Shown one piece after another: positions 48,201-59,285 of a DNA stretch of 64,000 bases (position 1 is its first letter; every line of letters starts with the position of its first letter). This DNA comes from Rhizophagus irregularis. Lineage: Eukaryota; Glomeromycota; Glomeromycetes; Glomerales; Glomeraceae. Location: positions 1,912,501 to 1,976,500 of the forward strand of contig NC_089444.1 in the NCBI RefSeq assembly GCF_026210795.1. The letters run 5' to 3'. The notes beneath the pieces were generated by a model, which was given only the letters and a program-made list of their open reading frames with translations, was not told the DNA's origin and ran no database searches. The position numbers were made by a program, and so were the translations under genes.

Positions 48201-50687
48201 CGAAGAAAAGCTGGTCTTGCTACGACTACTCCGTTGCCCTTGTTATTTTTCAAACTTCCCTTTTCGATTCAAAATGCTTTCTATCGCTTTCTTTCTTCCC
48301 ATATTGCATCTTGGCAAAAAATTTTCACTCATCCTGATTTCAAAGATTTTGCCCTTTATGCTATCTCCTATCTTCAAGGATATTTGGGTGCTGAAAGTTG
48401 CCCGACTACTATTAACCTAGAACCATGGTCACAGATCGTTTCTTTGCGAACGCACACTTTGTTTAATTCGTTATTATTTTCTTCACGTTTGAACATCACG
48501 TGGTCTCTTTCCTTCCGGCCTCCGAGGCTTGATCTACAACCTGCTCTGCCACTCTGATCTATTCTACCTCATTCCATTTTTCAATCGAGTTGGAAACTTT
48601 GGAAAAACTTGAATATATTTGTGCTTGCTCAGTTGGTTTCTCCTTGTGGACGTTATCTTATGAATTGGCCTGACCTTCGTTATCTTGGCATCGTTGGTCG
48701 TAAAGGACGGATCCCTAATTGGTTTACTTTTATTAATAATAATTTTCTCTCTTCTTCTTCTTCTACTTTACTTTTATCTTCATATTTTATTAATTCTTCT
48801 TTTACTTTAGCTTCTCCTTGTTTATTAGATCATACTGTTAAAGATTATTTTTTTTATCCTCAATGGGCTATTACTCTTGACTCGCTACTCAAACTTTATC
48901 TGTTGGTCGTGTGCGTATCACTTATAAGAAACAAAACTCGGCTATTATGTCTCATTGGCTTCCTGTATCTACCTCGGCTGATGAACGATCCTATGACCCT
49001 TGTCCCGGTTGTGCTCTTAACATTCCCGCCTTATCCATGAAATCTGCCATCAGACAACGCTGTAATAGCGAGAAATGCTTTTTTAATGTAACTCTACCTC
49101 GATATCTGCGGTTATCCTACCAGAAATGCCAAAGTTTTCGCGGCTTATCTTCCCATTACTCTATCTACTTCATGGAGTTATGCGACTTCCTTGGCTCTTG
49201 TTCATTTTTCGAACGCGTCTCCCGCTCTTTCTCCCCTCTTTAAGGATAGTATCGATAGAGATAGAATTGAAGACACTATTTTACCACTTTCGGTGCAATC
49301 TTTGTACACTGATGGTTCGTTCCATCCTGCCAATGATTCTTCACCTCCTTCCATGACTTCCGCTTGGATTGCTCTTGATGATGTTGGACTTGTTCTGGAA
49401 TCTTCTTCCATGCATCTCCCTTCTTACTTTCCTTCCGCTTTGCGTTCTGAAATTTCTGCTGTTCTGTTAGGATTGAATGCCCTTTTCCGTGATTCGTCAA
49501 TCTCTATTCATACTGATTGTAGTCAGTTAATTTCACTATGGACACGGTTTGTTGATGCTCCTTTCTCACCGAAGTTGCTCCGAGAACCTAATCATTTTCT
49601 TTGGCTTTCTATTCGACAACTTATCATGGATCGTAATCTTAATGTCGTATTGATTAAAGTCCCTGCTCATGGCGATGATATCTACAATATACAAGCGGAT
49701 TTTTTGGCAAAAGATGCTCATTCGTCTTTACAACCCACTACTCTACTTTCAACATTTTGTTATGCTCCATGCTTGTTGACTTTTAACTCCTTGCCTATTG
49801 ACGTGAATATTCGACATTTTCTCCGCTCTATTGCAGATGCTCGTGCTCTTTTATCTTTCTGTTCACTAGCGCGTTTTACTGCTCTTGGTTCTCCTTCACT
49901 TTTTGATTGGGCTGGTATATATTTTTGCCTTTCACAAATTAAAGGTTTTGCTTCACATAGGAATGGTCGTCCTGAATTTTGGATCTTCCGCATTAAACTT
50001 CTTTTGGATATGTTGCCTACCTTAACTACTCTTCAACAACGTAAACCTTACTTATATTCTCCTGACTGGCTCTGTCCGCAGTGTAATTCTGCTCCTGAAG
50101 ATTTGAATCATCTTTGGACTTGTCCTTATATTTTACCGGATTTAAATCCCTGTTTAACACACCGGTCTGAAGTCATTAAATTTAGAGATTCTTGTTTATC
50201 TTCTTTCTTATCCTTGAAATCTTTGGATAATTCCTTTCATACCGAGTTCTTTGCTTTGGATTGCTGGAACTATGAAGCTCCTTCTTCATCCTGTCTTTGG
50301 CTTACTCGAGGATTGTTGCCTGCGCATTTAACGGCATTTTTGAATCAATACTTTCCTCTCTCTGTTATATACAAGATTATTTCTCCCCTTCTTAATGACT
50401 TCCAAGTCGAATTATATGGTGAAATTTGGCTGTGTCGGAATGTTCTTTTCCATGCTTGGGAGGAGTCGCAGGGTATCTCGGCTGCTTTCAAATTATGTGG
50501 CCCATCTACAAATTCTTTCCCTAATACTACTTCTCCACAACAACACAACTCTTCTTTGGCGTCAGTTTCTCAGGATTCCTGGATTTCTTGGATATCCTCT
50601 TCTATAATTCGGGGTGGATCTTGGATCTCGCACTTGGATTTTCTGCGCCGCTTAACAGTTCAACCTCTTAGGATTTCTTTCTGGTAA
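45293..50687 (+). pseudogene. LINE ORF2: endonuclease, reverse transcriptase, RNase H, zinc knuckle; frame broken
   Basis: Starts about 50 bp after ORF1 at ATG 45293. The AP-like endonuclease shows GQLNVNGL, LGDFNAD, RLDYIWSSP and FTDHKVL. The RT shows ASGPSKISYEMIKHL, RPITLLETVRK, SQDISKAFDSM and a catalytic box FMDD (47739-47750). RNase H shows LYTDGSF, RSEISAV, IHTDCSQL and VPAHGDDIYNIQAD. The C-terminal knuckle is CPQCNSAPEDLNHLWTC. Breaks: an extra base near 47381, TGA at 48555-48557, and frame changes near 48890 and 49050-49130. The endonuclease has NDTR where an acidic catalytic Glu motif is usual, which may be another loss. Confidence 0.9.
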
Positions 50688-50941
50688 CGGACTGGATTTT
50701 TTGGATGTTGGATAGTTGACTCACACTGGCCTTCGGGTAAAGTTGGGGTATGCGATTCTGTAATAGTTCAGTTTTTCTTTGCTTTAATTTTATTTTAGTT
50801 TAGATTTCTTTACTTGTATGAGTCGTGAAGCTACTCTTTTTATTTTTTATTAGTTTATTTTCTTATTTTTGTAATATTGTTCGATTACTTTTCGAAGCCC
50901 AAAGTATAAATAAAAGATAAAGTCATAAGACTGTTTGCACA

Positions 50942-50958
50942 GTAAAAGGATAAAACTA
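50942..50958. repeat. LINE target site duplication, right copy
   Basis: GTAAAAGGATAAAACTA, identical to 43078-43094. Confidence 0.95.
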
Positions 50959-51553
50959 CCACCATTCGATTCGTCTCAGTGAGACGATTCTAACAAGCTA
51001 TGGTACATCTTTGTACGATTATTAGATGCCAAGTTATTTAATATATTCTTTATATAACTGTGATTATAAACGGTTCTTTTTAATATAAGATTTTTGAGGA
51101 TAGGTGTGATAGTGACTATAGATAGATTGTGACTATATAGGATAAATTTTAATAATAAAGTGTTTTGAACATTCAACTGGTGTGACTATATAGTAGAATG
51201 TGACTATAACGGGAGTGACTATAGAGAGAGTTGACTGTATGAGGTAAAAAATCAGGATCTGGTAATGTATCTATAAGATTTCAAGATTTCACCAGTTAAT
51301 AGGCTCTTCATATTCAGTAGCAAATTTAAAATCAAAAGGTACTTCTTTATCCTTATATTGTTTTAATTGTGAACATAAGGCATTTTGTTCTTGAAGATCA
51401 AAACCTAAATTTCGGCTAATTATTATAGCAGTTTTAACGATTTTTGCATATATACCTTTCTTTAATGGAGCAGCTAATTAAATAAATAAATTTTCAAAAA
51501 AAATGTACAATGCATTTAACTTAAATAATAAAATCAATAAATTAAATTAAAAT

Positions 51554-51852
51554 AGGATCTGGATATTTTTTATAGAATTTACAACTGACTTTTTACCAAA
51601 AAAAATCCAATTTGTTCTTTTTTTATTTTCCATTTTTTGCGATTATCTTGGCATTCAGTAATCTGATTCATGCAGATTTTTTTATTTTGTAGAGCTTGAT
51701 GATGAGAGTTACAAAACAAAAAAAAGTTTACACAAATTGGACTACTGGCTGGATGCTGAAATAATCGCAAAAAACTGATTTTTTTTTGTAAAATTTAGGC
51801 CAATTTGCGAAAAAGTTATTCTCTGAGTTGTATATGTAATGTCAGGGGTCCT
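51554..51852. mobile_element. hAT-type MITE, copy 1, in the second hAT transposase
   Basis: A 299-bp element flanked by ATTAAAAT (51546-51553 and 51853-51860). It is very similar to the element at 53423-53722. The ends AGGATCTGG and AGGACCCC are weakly inverted; ACAACTGACTTTTTACC lies near one end and its relative GTTGTATATGTAATGTC near the other. Confidence 0.88.
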
Positions 51853-52258
51853 ATTAAAATATAATTAAAATTTAAATACCTCAAAATTGTGGGTTTAAAA
51901 AAAATATAGTAAATATTTTTTCATTCTCAAACTCATTAAACCTTTCATTCATTACTTGATAATAATGATTTTGAAAAGATTTGTTAAATAAGCGTGATAA
52001 TAATTTCATAATTGCAGCTAATCGTATTAAGTTAAAAAATAATCAGCCAGAGTTGCTTTTCATGCTTTTAAAGCTAAAATAGCTTTATGTAATAGATCTA
52101 AAACAAAAGCCAATATTTTTAAATCAAACCAGAAATTGTGACCTTTAATAATAGCTTTAATTTTAGTTTTAGATAAACTATTAGCATGGTCCGTTATAAA
52201 TAACAATAATTAATAAATTATTAAAATTAATAATTAATAATTAATAATAGAAATAATG

Positions 52259-52406
52259 TATTTACCGCACCTGCATTACAAATTTATATATATTTGTATA
52301 TTTATTATTTGCTATTTTAAGGGAAGGTGCGGTGTATAAACTAAAGATCGATATAAACAATTTACAAAAAAAGGAAGGATGTGTTGTAATGCAAGGTACG
52401 GTAAAT
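52259..52406. mobile_element. Small MITE with TATTTACCG ends
   Basis: Inverted ends TATTTACCGCACCTGCATTA and, from the right, TATTTACCGTACCTTGCATT. 148 bp, TA-flanked, inside the decayed hAT copy. Confidence 0.85.
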
Positions 52407-53422
52407 AAATTCACTCTTAATAATATTACCTTTTCTAAAACTAATTTCAAATTCAAAACTGAATTTACCGATTCACTTGAAGTTATCTAATGCATTTTAC
52501 AATAAGATTTAAGCCCACCACCTTTAATATTATTTTGTTAAATCAATTGATTAAGTTTTGCATCTTTTTACAAAATATAAATTAAATGATTTTGTTAATA
52601 AATTCTTTATATCATTATATATTAAAGTGAAAAGTGATTATAAACCACTTACCAGTTAAATGTAAATTATGAAAAGTTGAAACTAAGGTATTAATTTGAA
52701 AAAGAGGATGGATTGCAAATGCATGATTAACAATATTATTAATAACTAGGTTAATACAATGTGAGATGCAATGAATATTTTCAATATAAGGATATTTTTC
52801 ATGTATCATAGCTCTGGCATTGTGAATATTTATCGCATTATCAGATACTATAGCAGATATACGCATAAGTAGTATTTAACTTCTTTACAAAATCAATAAA
52901 AAAGGAATGTTCAATGATTTTAAAAGACATTTCACAAGCTACAAAAAACTTCACTAAAACACGATTGATTTTATTAATTCGGCCTTTAGAAAGTTCTGTT
53001 GAATCATGAAATTTTTTTAAGGTCATTTGTCCATTCTCTAATTTTCTTTTTTTTTGGAAGTACTACTAGTTTCTTGTCCTACAATGTTTTTCATATATTC
53101 ACAAAATACCAGTACTGGTGCATTCATGTAATGATTTGCAAGATACTCTTTAAAAACTGGTATCTCTTTTTGTTTTTATGTTACCAAACAGTACTTATAT
53201 TCTGCTTCATACTTTCCAGGTTCAACAGAATTTTTTCTTTCAAAATGAAGCCATATGGATCTTAAAAGTCTTCCATCAACTTTCTTTTTTTTTATCTTTA
53301 GAATTTGGTGGTTGCTCATTAATTTCATTAATATCTTATTGAACAGCAGAATTTGTAAAAGTACTAAACGTATCCATTTTAGAAAGTTTTTTAAAATTTA
53401 ATAAAAAGAAACATATTAAAAC

Positions 53423-53722
53423 AGGACCCCAGATATCTCTTATAGAACTCACAACTGACTTTTTGCCAAAAAAAAGACCCAATTTGCTTTTTTTTTATTT
53501 TCCATTTTTTTTTGCAATTATCTCAGTATTCAGTAATCCGATTCATGCAAATGTTTTTTTATTTTGTAGAGCTCAATGAGAGCTACAAAACAAAAAAATG
53601 TTCGTACAAAATTGGACCACTGGATGCCAAAATAATCGCAAAAAACTGATTTTTTTTTGTAAAATTTAGGCCAATCTGCGAAAAAGTTGCCACTGGGTTG
53701 TATATGTAATGTCTGGGATCCT
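53423..53722. mobile_element. hAT-type MITE, copy 2
   Basis: A 300-bp element flanked by ATTAAAAC (53415-53422 and 53723-53730), an 8-bp duplication. Same family and orientation as 51554-51852, with about one difference in eight bases. The interior includes the half-palindrome ATCTCAGTATTCAGTAATCC. Confidence 0.9.
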
Positions 53723-53730
53723 ATTAAAAC

Positions 53731-54599
53731 CCTTATATTGCGTAATTAAATATTACTAAAAAATTAATATTACTTCTATAAATTAAAATAAATAGTATAT
53801 TCAAATGGTAATAATTCTAAAAGCATTAAAACTTTTACATTTTTGAATAGAAAAGTCTAAATATTTGAAAAAAAAAAGGAGATTATAAATGATAATCATA
53901 ATTGATTTTTATTGGATAAAACTATTTGCCACAGTTTTGCCATTTTGACATAATATTTAATTTTGACATTATTGAAACATTTTACCAACAGTTACAACGT
54001 TATTAATTGAGGTTTTGACTTTACTAAATTTAAAAATGAGTTTTACTCGCAACCTTAGTAAAAATTATAAACAAACATACATGAGTAGATTTATTTAAAA
54101 TAGTGTATTAATCAGGTCTAGTAAAGATTATTAATTATTATAAATGTGTACTTACATGGATTTATATAAAATAAATATTGATCAGCATAATGAAATTTTC
54201 TCTGATTGGCCACAATTTAAATGTTTTGTAAAAACTGTGATTTAAAATGTACTTTACATGTACTCATGTATTTTATTTATAAATAGGTTTTATTACTTGT
54301 TTTAAATCTCTTGTCATAGAACTAGTTATTAATCATAGTAATGAAAAAAAAAGTTTAGACCTTGCTTAATAGATAATTGTGCATATAAAAATGTTAGTTT
54401 TCGTTTAATTATAGAACTTGCATACCAGAAATGCTAAAAGAAAAATATATTAGAAACGTATTCCTATCTTGAAATAGGAAAACAACTTTACCATTTACAT
54501 TATTGCAAAATAGTGGAATCTAATAGAAATAAAAATAAAAAAAGAAAGTTAAAAAACTAAGAATGCAGTAAGAAAAAAGTCACAAATGAAAAAGAAAGT
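53731..54599. other. A/T-rich spacer
   Basis: No gene or clear repeat is recognised apart from short A/T runs. Confidence 0.5.
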
Positions 54600-56560
54600 A
54601 TTAATATAATTATTACTACTAGTAGCTGAAAGACTTCTTTTTAAATGGTTAACTTATATCTCTTTAGTTTTGTATAGAGATCCTATTTTCACATTAAATA
54701 TTAAAATATTAACAACTGTATTATTTAACAAATAACGTCAAGAATCTGCTAATTTAGAATTGGATCCAATACAATTTCAACTTATAATTGAAGATGCTAA
54801 TTCTGAATTAAAAGAATTCTTTCCTTCAATGGTTAATACTATTATTTCTAAAGATCGATTAAAATATAATAAACAAAAGCTAAAAAATCAATTGTTACTT
54901 TATATTATATAATTGCTAGTTTGCGTAACAAATTGTATTTGGTAACATTAGGTACTACATGGGAAGCTATTAATACAATATCAAGTATTGGATATTCAGC
55001 TTGTGCTAAAACAGTTATAAACTATTAAAAGAAGATTCAATTGAATCATATAACTAAGATTGAAGATCACTTTTTAGAAAAGATAAACATTATTAAAAAA
55101 AAGTGGTTTATACTTTATATATTATAAAATTGATTTTTTTTTTATTTTTAATAAGGAGATTGTCTGTATATTTATAATATAGATGATTATTATAACATTT
55201 ATGAAAAGCGTAAACTAGTTACCATAATAACATTAATAGCAAAGCATTTTTCCATTTGTGTTGCAAAACCTGTTATAGAATGCTTTACAGTACCAATTGT
55301 ATTTAATGGAGTATCTATTCACAATCCAAATAATGTTGAAGCACCAAGAATTTGTTGGTATTTGCTCAACAAATACACTAAAAACTTTGATATCACATAT
55401 ACAAAACATCAGACATATTGGATTTCACAAGAATATCAAAACACTAATACTTTTAATCATATTGAACTTTTAACTATTCATTATTATGATAATGTTATTG
55501 CAGAGTGAAAGAATGAAAGATCAATAAAAGATCTTTAATTAATTAGTTTTAAAGAAAAGCATTTACATTTGATGTAGAACTACTTAAATACTTTACAAAT
55601 AATTTTAACTATAAGTAGAAAAACAAATTATTTGAATAATTATATTATATTTATTGTTGCAGATTGGCCAAATCAGCTGTTTATCAGAAAACATTAACAC
55701 ATCTGCATACATTAGGATTACAATCTGCTATTTCAAAAGAAATTAAATCTTTTATACCGATACTAGGTCCACTTCACCTTTCATTTAATAGTAGAAAACA
55801 TATTATGATAATTCATTATTTTTTTTTGAACAAATGTTTCACTTTATATTTGGTAAAAATAAAAAGCTGGTGAAAAAACTAAAGCTGTGAAGGATTAACC
55901 TTCTCTTAAAACTTGCGTGAAGTGGTTGGGTTAAAATTAAAAATGAGGTTATGCAAAAATTTGGTTCAACATGCAAAGATGTTGAATATCAAACTATAAT
56001 TGACTTATTAGACAACCTTATTTTCAGTTACACTTAATGTCTATGCAGTTTTATTTCGTTCAGGTTCATTTGAAGAATATATGAAAACTGTATTTTGTAT
56101 TTGAACATTTGCTTTACGTTGAAAAAGAAAAATTATAATAAAGTGCCCTTATATTTTTATCAGATTTATTTTATTGGCAAGATCACTCATTTGCTGATAC
56201 AATTAAAAATTATTTACCATATTTTAATGACTATTACATTGAAAACACTCATAGCCGAATAAAAGCAAATACAAAACAGACTTATATTATTGGTATAATA
56301 AATATGATAATATTAATTTTTATTACATATTATTTTTATTTATTCTTAACAATTTAAATAGTAGATCATGATCTTATTTTTAAAGATATATTTTACAAAA
56401 CTCGCAATTATTTATACAATCTATCTACACTTAAATTTCTGTTTGATAAGTCCTCAAAATTTCATAGTTCTAACATTCATGCAACTATATTAATTAAAAA
56501 AACTTATAAAGGGAAATATTGACGATTATCTATAAAATTAAATAAATAGTCTGTTATTGC
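54600..56560 (+). pseudogene. Degenerate gene of unrecognised, probably repeat-derived family
   Basis: Broken plus-strand coding segments. One near 54755-54900 reads LELDPIQFQLIIEDANSELK then EFFPSMVNTI. A longer one at about 55180-55505 reads DDYYNIYEKRKLVTIITLIA, then FNGVSIHNPNNVEAPRICWY and ELLTIHYYDNVIAE. At about 55660 comes ADWPNQLFIRK, followed by many stops, then ENTHSRIKANTKQ near 56240. The style matches large multicopy families I associate with Rhizophagus, but I cannot name the family or a function. Stops and frame changes are frequent, so this copy is dead. Confidence 0.5.
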
Positions 56561-56632
56561 CTGTTTATTTAGAATTTTGCATAATATTAATAACAGAAAT
56601 TTTAATATGTAATAATACAGAATTTTGATTAA

Positions 56633-57055
56633 TACAGTCAACTCTGGATATAACGAACCTTCCGTTCCAGGAGGTTTGGTTCGGTATATAGTGAATTCGT
56701 TATATAATATACCGAACTAGTTTTCTTTATAGGTAATTTAGGCCAAATTTGTAATGCTGGCCAAAATTATAATTTCTTTTAACATAAATTTTCGAAAAAA
56801 TTACTAGTAATTCTGGCCAGCACTATCTGGACTACTATATAGTCACATGACTGTTCGTTATAGAAAGTATAAAGTTATTATATAGCTGATATATAGGGGC
56901 TGGTTAAGTTTGGTTCAGATGCGTTATATAGTGTTTTATTATAAAAGTTCGTTATATCCAGTGAAATTATTTATAAAAAATCGGTTCTGGAAATTATGAT
57001 TCGGTATAACGAGATTTCGGTACAAACAGGTTCATTATAACCAGAGTCGACTGTA
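56633..57055. mobile_element. Tc1/mariner-like MITE (TACAGTCAACTCTGG ends)
   Basis: The ends TACAGTCAACTCTGGATATA and, from the right, TACAGTCGACTCTGGTTATA are inverted, with TA at both ends. 423 bp. The interior repeats TTCGTTATA/TATAACGA and GGTTCGG words, also partly palindromic. Confidence 0.88.
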
Positions 57056-57681
57056 TGTATACATTAAATTTCTTTATCTAGTTTTTGTTTTTATATGAAT
57101 TATATAAAAAATTGAAAGAAAATTTAATTTTTAAAAACAGCAATACTGTATTTTTACATTCTCAAAATTTTACATAATAAAATACTTTAATTTATATATT
57201 ATTTGAAAGTTACAATTCTGAAGAATAAATATTATATATAAATTTTTATAATTTATCTTTCAAATTAACAATTAACATCTAAAAAAATAAAAATCATTCA
57301 CTTTTTTTTAATTTGACAATCATCAAGAATTTTTAATTTTTTTAATAAATACAGCTGTATGAAAATTAAAAGCATGAAAATTTGACTCTATGTTCTTTAA
57401 AGTCTATATTATTACATATTAAAATTTCAAGCATTATTATTTTATGTAATTTTAAGTAATTAACAAAAATAGAGGGTCCACTATTTTTGTCTAAGTAATG
57501 TAACAATTACTAAGCTTCTTTTTTTAATTAATATAGCTGTGTGAAAGTTAGAAGTGTGAAATTTTAAATATATATTCTTTGGAATTTACGTTATCATATA
57601 TTAAAATTTCAAGTATTGTTATTATGTACAATTTCAAGTAATTGACAAAAATGGAAGGTCCTCTACTTTTGTCTAGGTAGT
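57056..57681. repeat. A/T-rich region with a ~175-bp direct repeat
   Basis: Two diverged copies, starting about 57357 and 57533, of a unit containing ATATTAAAATTTCAAG, TTAACAAAAATAGAGGGTCC and TTTTGTCTAAGTAATGTA. No gene. Confidence 0.6.
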
Positions 57682-58084
57682 GTACTTATAATATACCTAA
57701 AATGTATCTAAAATACTCTTAAAATATATTTTTAATGTACTTGTTTTGCCTAAGTACTTAAATTATATTTAAAATATACTTAAACTAGAATTTAAGTACA
57801 ATAAAAGTGTATTTTTTGCATGTTTAAAATATTCTTAAAATGTGCTTAAAATTCAATTTAAGTATATTTTAAATATATAAAAAATACACTTATATTGTAC
57901 TTAAATTTTAATTTAAGCATATTTTAAGAATATTTTAAACATGTAAAAAATACACTTATATTGTACTTAAATTTTAGTTTAAGTATATTTTAAATATAAT
58001 TTAAGTACTTGGACAAAAAACAAGTACATTAAAAGTATATTTTAAGAGTATTTTAGGCATATTTTAGGTATATTACAAGTATAT
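57682..58084. repeat. 400-bp long palindrome (foldback)
   Basis: Left arm GTACTTATAATATACCTAAA ... pairs with right arm ... TTTTAGGTATATTACAAGTA, centre near 57883. Built almost wholly from TTTAAGTATATTTTAAA-like words, so it can form a hairpin with arms close to 200 bp. Confidence 0.85.
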
Positions 58085-59285
58085 CGTGAATTAAAATTGA
58101 TATTTATTTTAATAAGTATATTTTAATAAAATTTTAAGTATATTTTAAGTATAAAGACTTTTCATAGGGACTAAAAATTTGCACAATTCTAATTTTTAAA
58201 ATTTGACTTATAACTTATTTTAAAATTCTGTTTAAATATATATTTGCAGGTTAAGTTAGTAATTAGTATTATATTAATAATAATGTAATTGAAATTCTGT
58301 TAATAAATAATATTATATATATTATAATTATATAAAAAGAGTTTAAAATTGAATAGTTGGATTTTCATTTAAATTAAAATATTAAAAATGTTTATTAATA
58401 AATTATTTTATTAAATTATTGAATAAAAATTATTTAATTCTAATATTTTTAATTCTAATAATTCTAATTCTAATTTAATTAATTAATAAATAATATTATA
58501 TATATTATAATTTATATATCTTTATATAAAAAGAGTTTAAAGTTGAATAGTTGGATTTTTTACTTTACAACTATTATTTTATAAAAATTATTCATTTAAA
58601 TTAAAATATTAAAAATGTTTATTAATAAATTATTTTATTAAATTATTGAATAAATAAAAAAATTTTTCTATACAAAAAATTATTATTTACAAATAAGTTA
58701 AAAAAAAAAAGTAATAAATGCATAATAAAGTATATGAAATAGTATAATTTATATATTACAAATTAGTTTATATAATAATCATTAATTTAATTTAATATAT
58801 TTAAACTTTTTGTTAAGCCACATTTACTTATTATTCATATTTCATATTTCAAAAGTCTTTTACCTTTTTAAATTGAAGTAAAATGCTAAAAAATACTAAC
58901 AAATAGAAAATTTTCAATGGCATTATTATAACAAATAGAGAGCGATTTAACATTGTGCGGATTAATAAATTGGTGCAACGTGGATTTTTGTTATTAAAAA
59001 TTGGCTAATCAAATATTGTAATTCAACCCAGCAATATCCACATTATATTACTGGATGAATTTTGATTTTCTAGCTGCATTTTTTATATTTTTGGCCAGAA
59101 TTTGAGGTATGTGACCAGAATAAACGGAAACAATCGGCCGAATACAAAGACTATAAATTATAGAACAATACAATTAATGTAGTTTTTGTAATTACGAGAA
59201 AAACCAAAAAAAACCGAACCTAACCTTTATTTTATACCTGTTCTTTTGCCTGTTGTGATTCGTCTCTGTGATTGAATAATAAAAA
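58085..59285. other. A/T-rich spacer and upstream region of the SANT gene
   Basis: No gene. A roughly 190-bp unit with GAATAGTTGGATTTT and TTATTAATAAATTATTTTAT occurs twice (about 58300-58450 and 58490-58660). From about 58970 the base composition becomes less extreme, marking the return to unique gene-bearing DNA and the likely promoter. Confidence 0.5.

Larger units (their letters stand above)
43095..50941 (+). mobile_element. Non-LTR retrotransposon (LINE) with RNase H, full length but mutated
   Basis: A 7.8-kb insertion flanked by a perfect 17-bp duplication. It is GC-richer than its surroundings (C/T-rich codons), so it arrived recently from a different compositional context. It has two ORFs in ORF1-ORF2 order and ends in a short A/T-rich 3' tail (ATAAATAAAAGATAAAGTCA...). 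The ORF1/ORF2 layout, AP-type endonuclease, RT, RNase H and C-terminal zinc knuckle match the Tad/I-like group of LINEs; the exact clade would need a tree. Confidence 0.93.
42265..51239. mobile_element. TA-flanked Tc1/mariner-like element, host of the LINE
   Basis: The ends TACAGTCAACTCTC are inverted repeats at 42265 and 51239, followed by TATAGTCAC on both sides. TA is the target. Without the LINE it is about 1.1 kb and noncoding, with a 147-bp tandem array. It split the second hAT transposase copy. Confidence 0.88.
41800..53377 (-). pseudogene. Second hAT transposase copy, decayed and split by insertions
   Basis: Minus-strand fragments homologous to the transposase at 24970-27270. 53377-52880 holds the BED region and STELSKGRINKINRVLVKFF; 52866-52640 holds ISAIVSDNAINIHNARAMIH and CISHCINLV; 51480-51240 holds SRNLGFDLQEQNALCSQLKQ and PFDFKFATEYEEPINW; 42264-41800 holds ICPNFANCEKGFLSLG, stop, then KKLESISKMITYWKSNTEKE. 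Joining 51240 to 42264 across one TA restores the order LPHIAHHLF then ICPN seen in the first copy, which proves the element between is an insertion. Several stops (W to TGA twice) and frameshifts make it dead. Two further MITEs sit inside. Confidence 0.88.

Noticed and set aside
43468-50548. Antisense open frames across the LINE
   Set aside because: They are shadows of the sense ORFs caused by C/T-rich codons.
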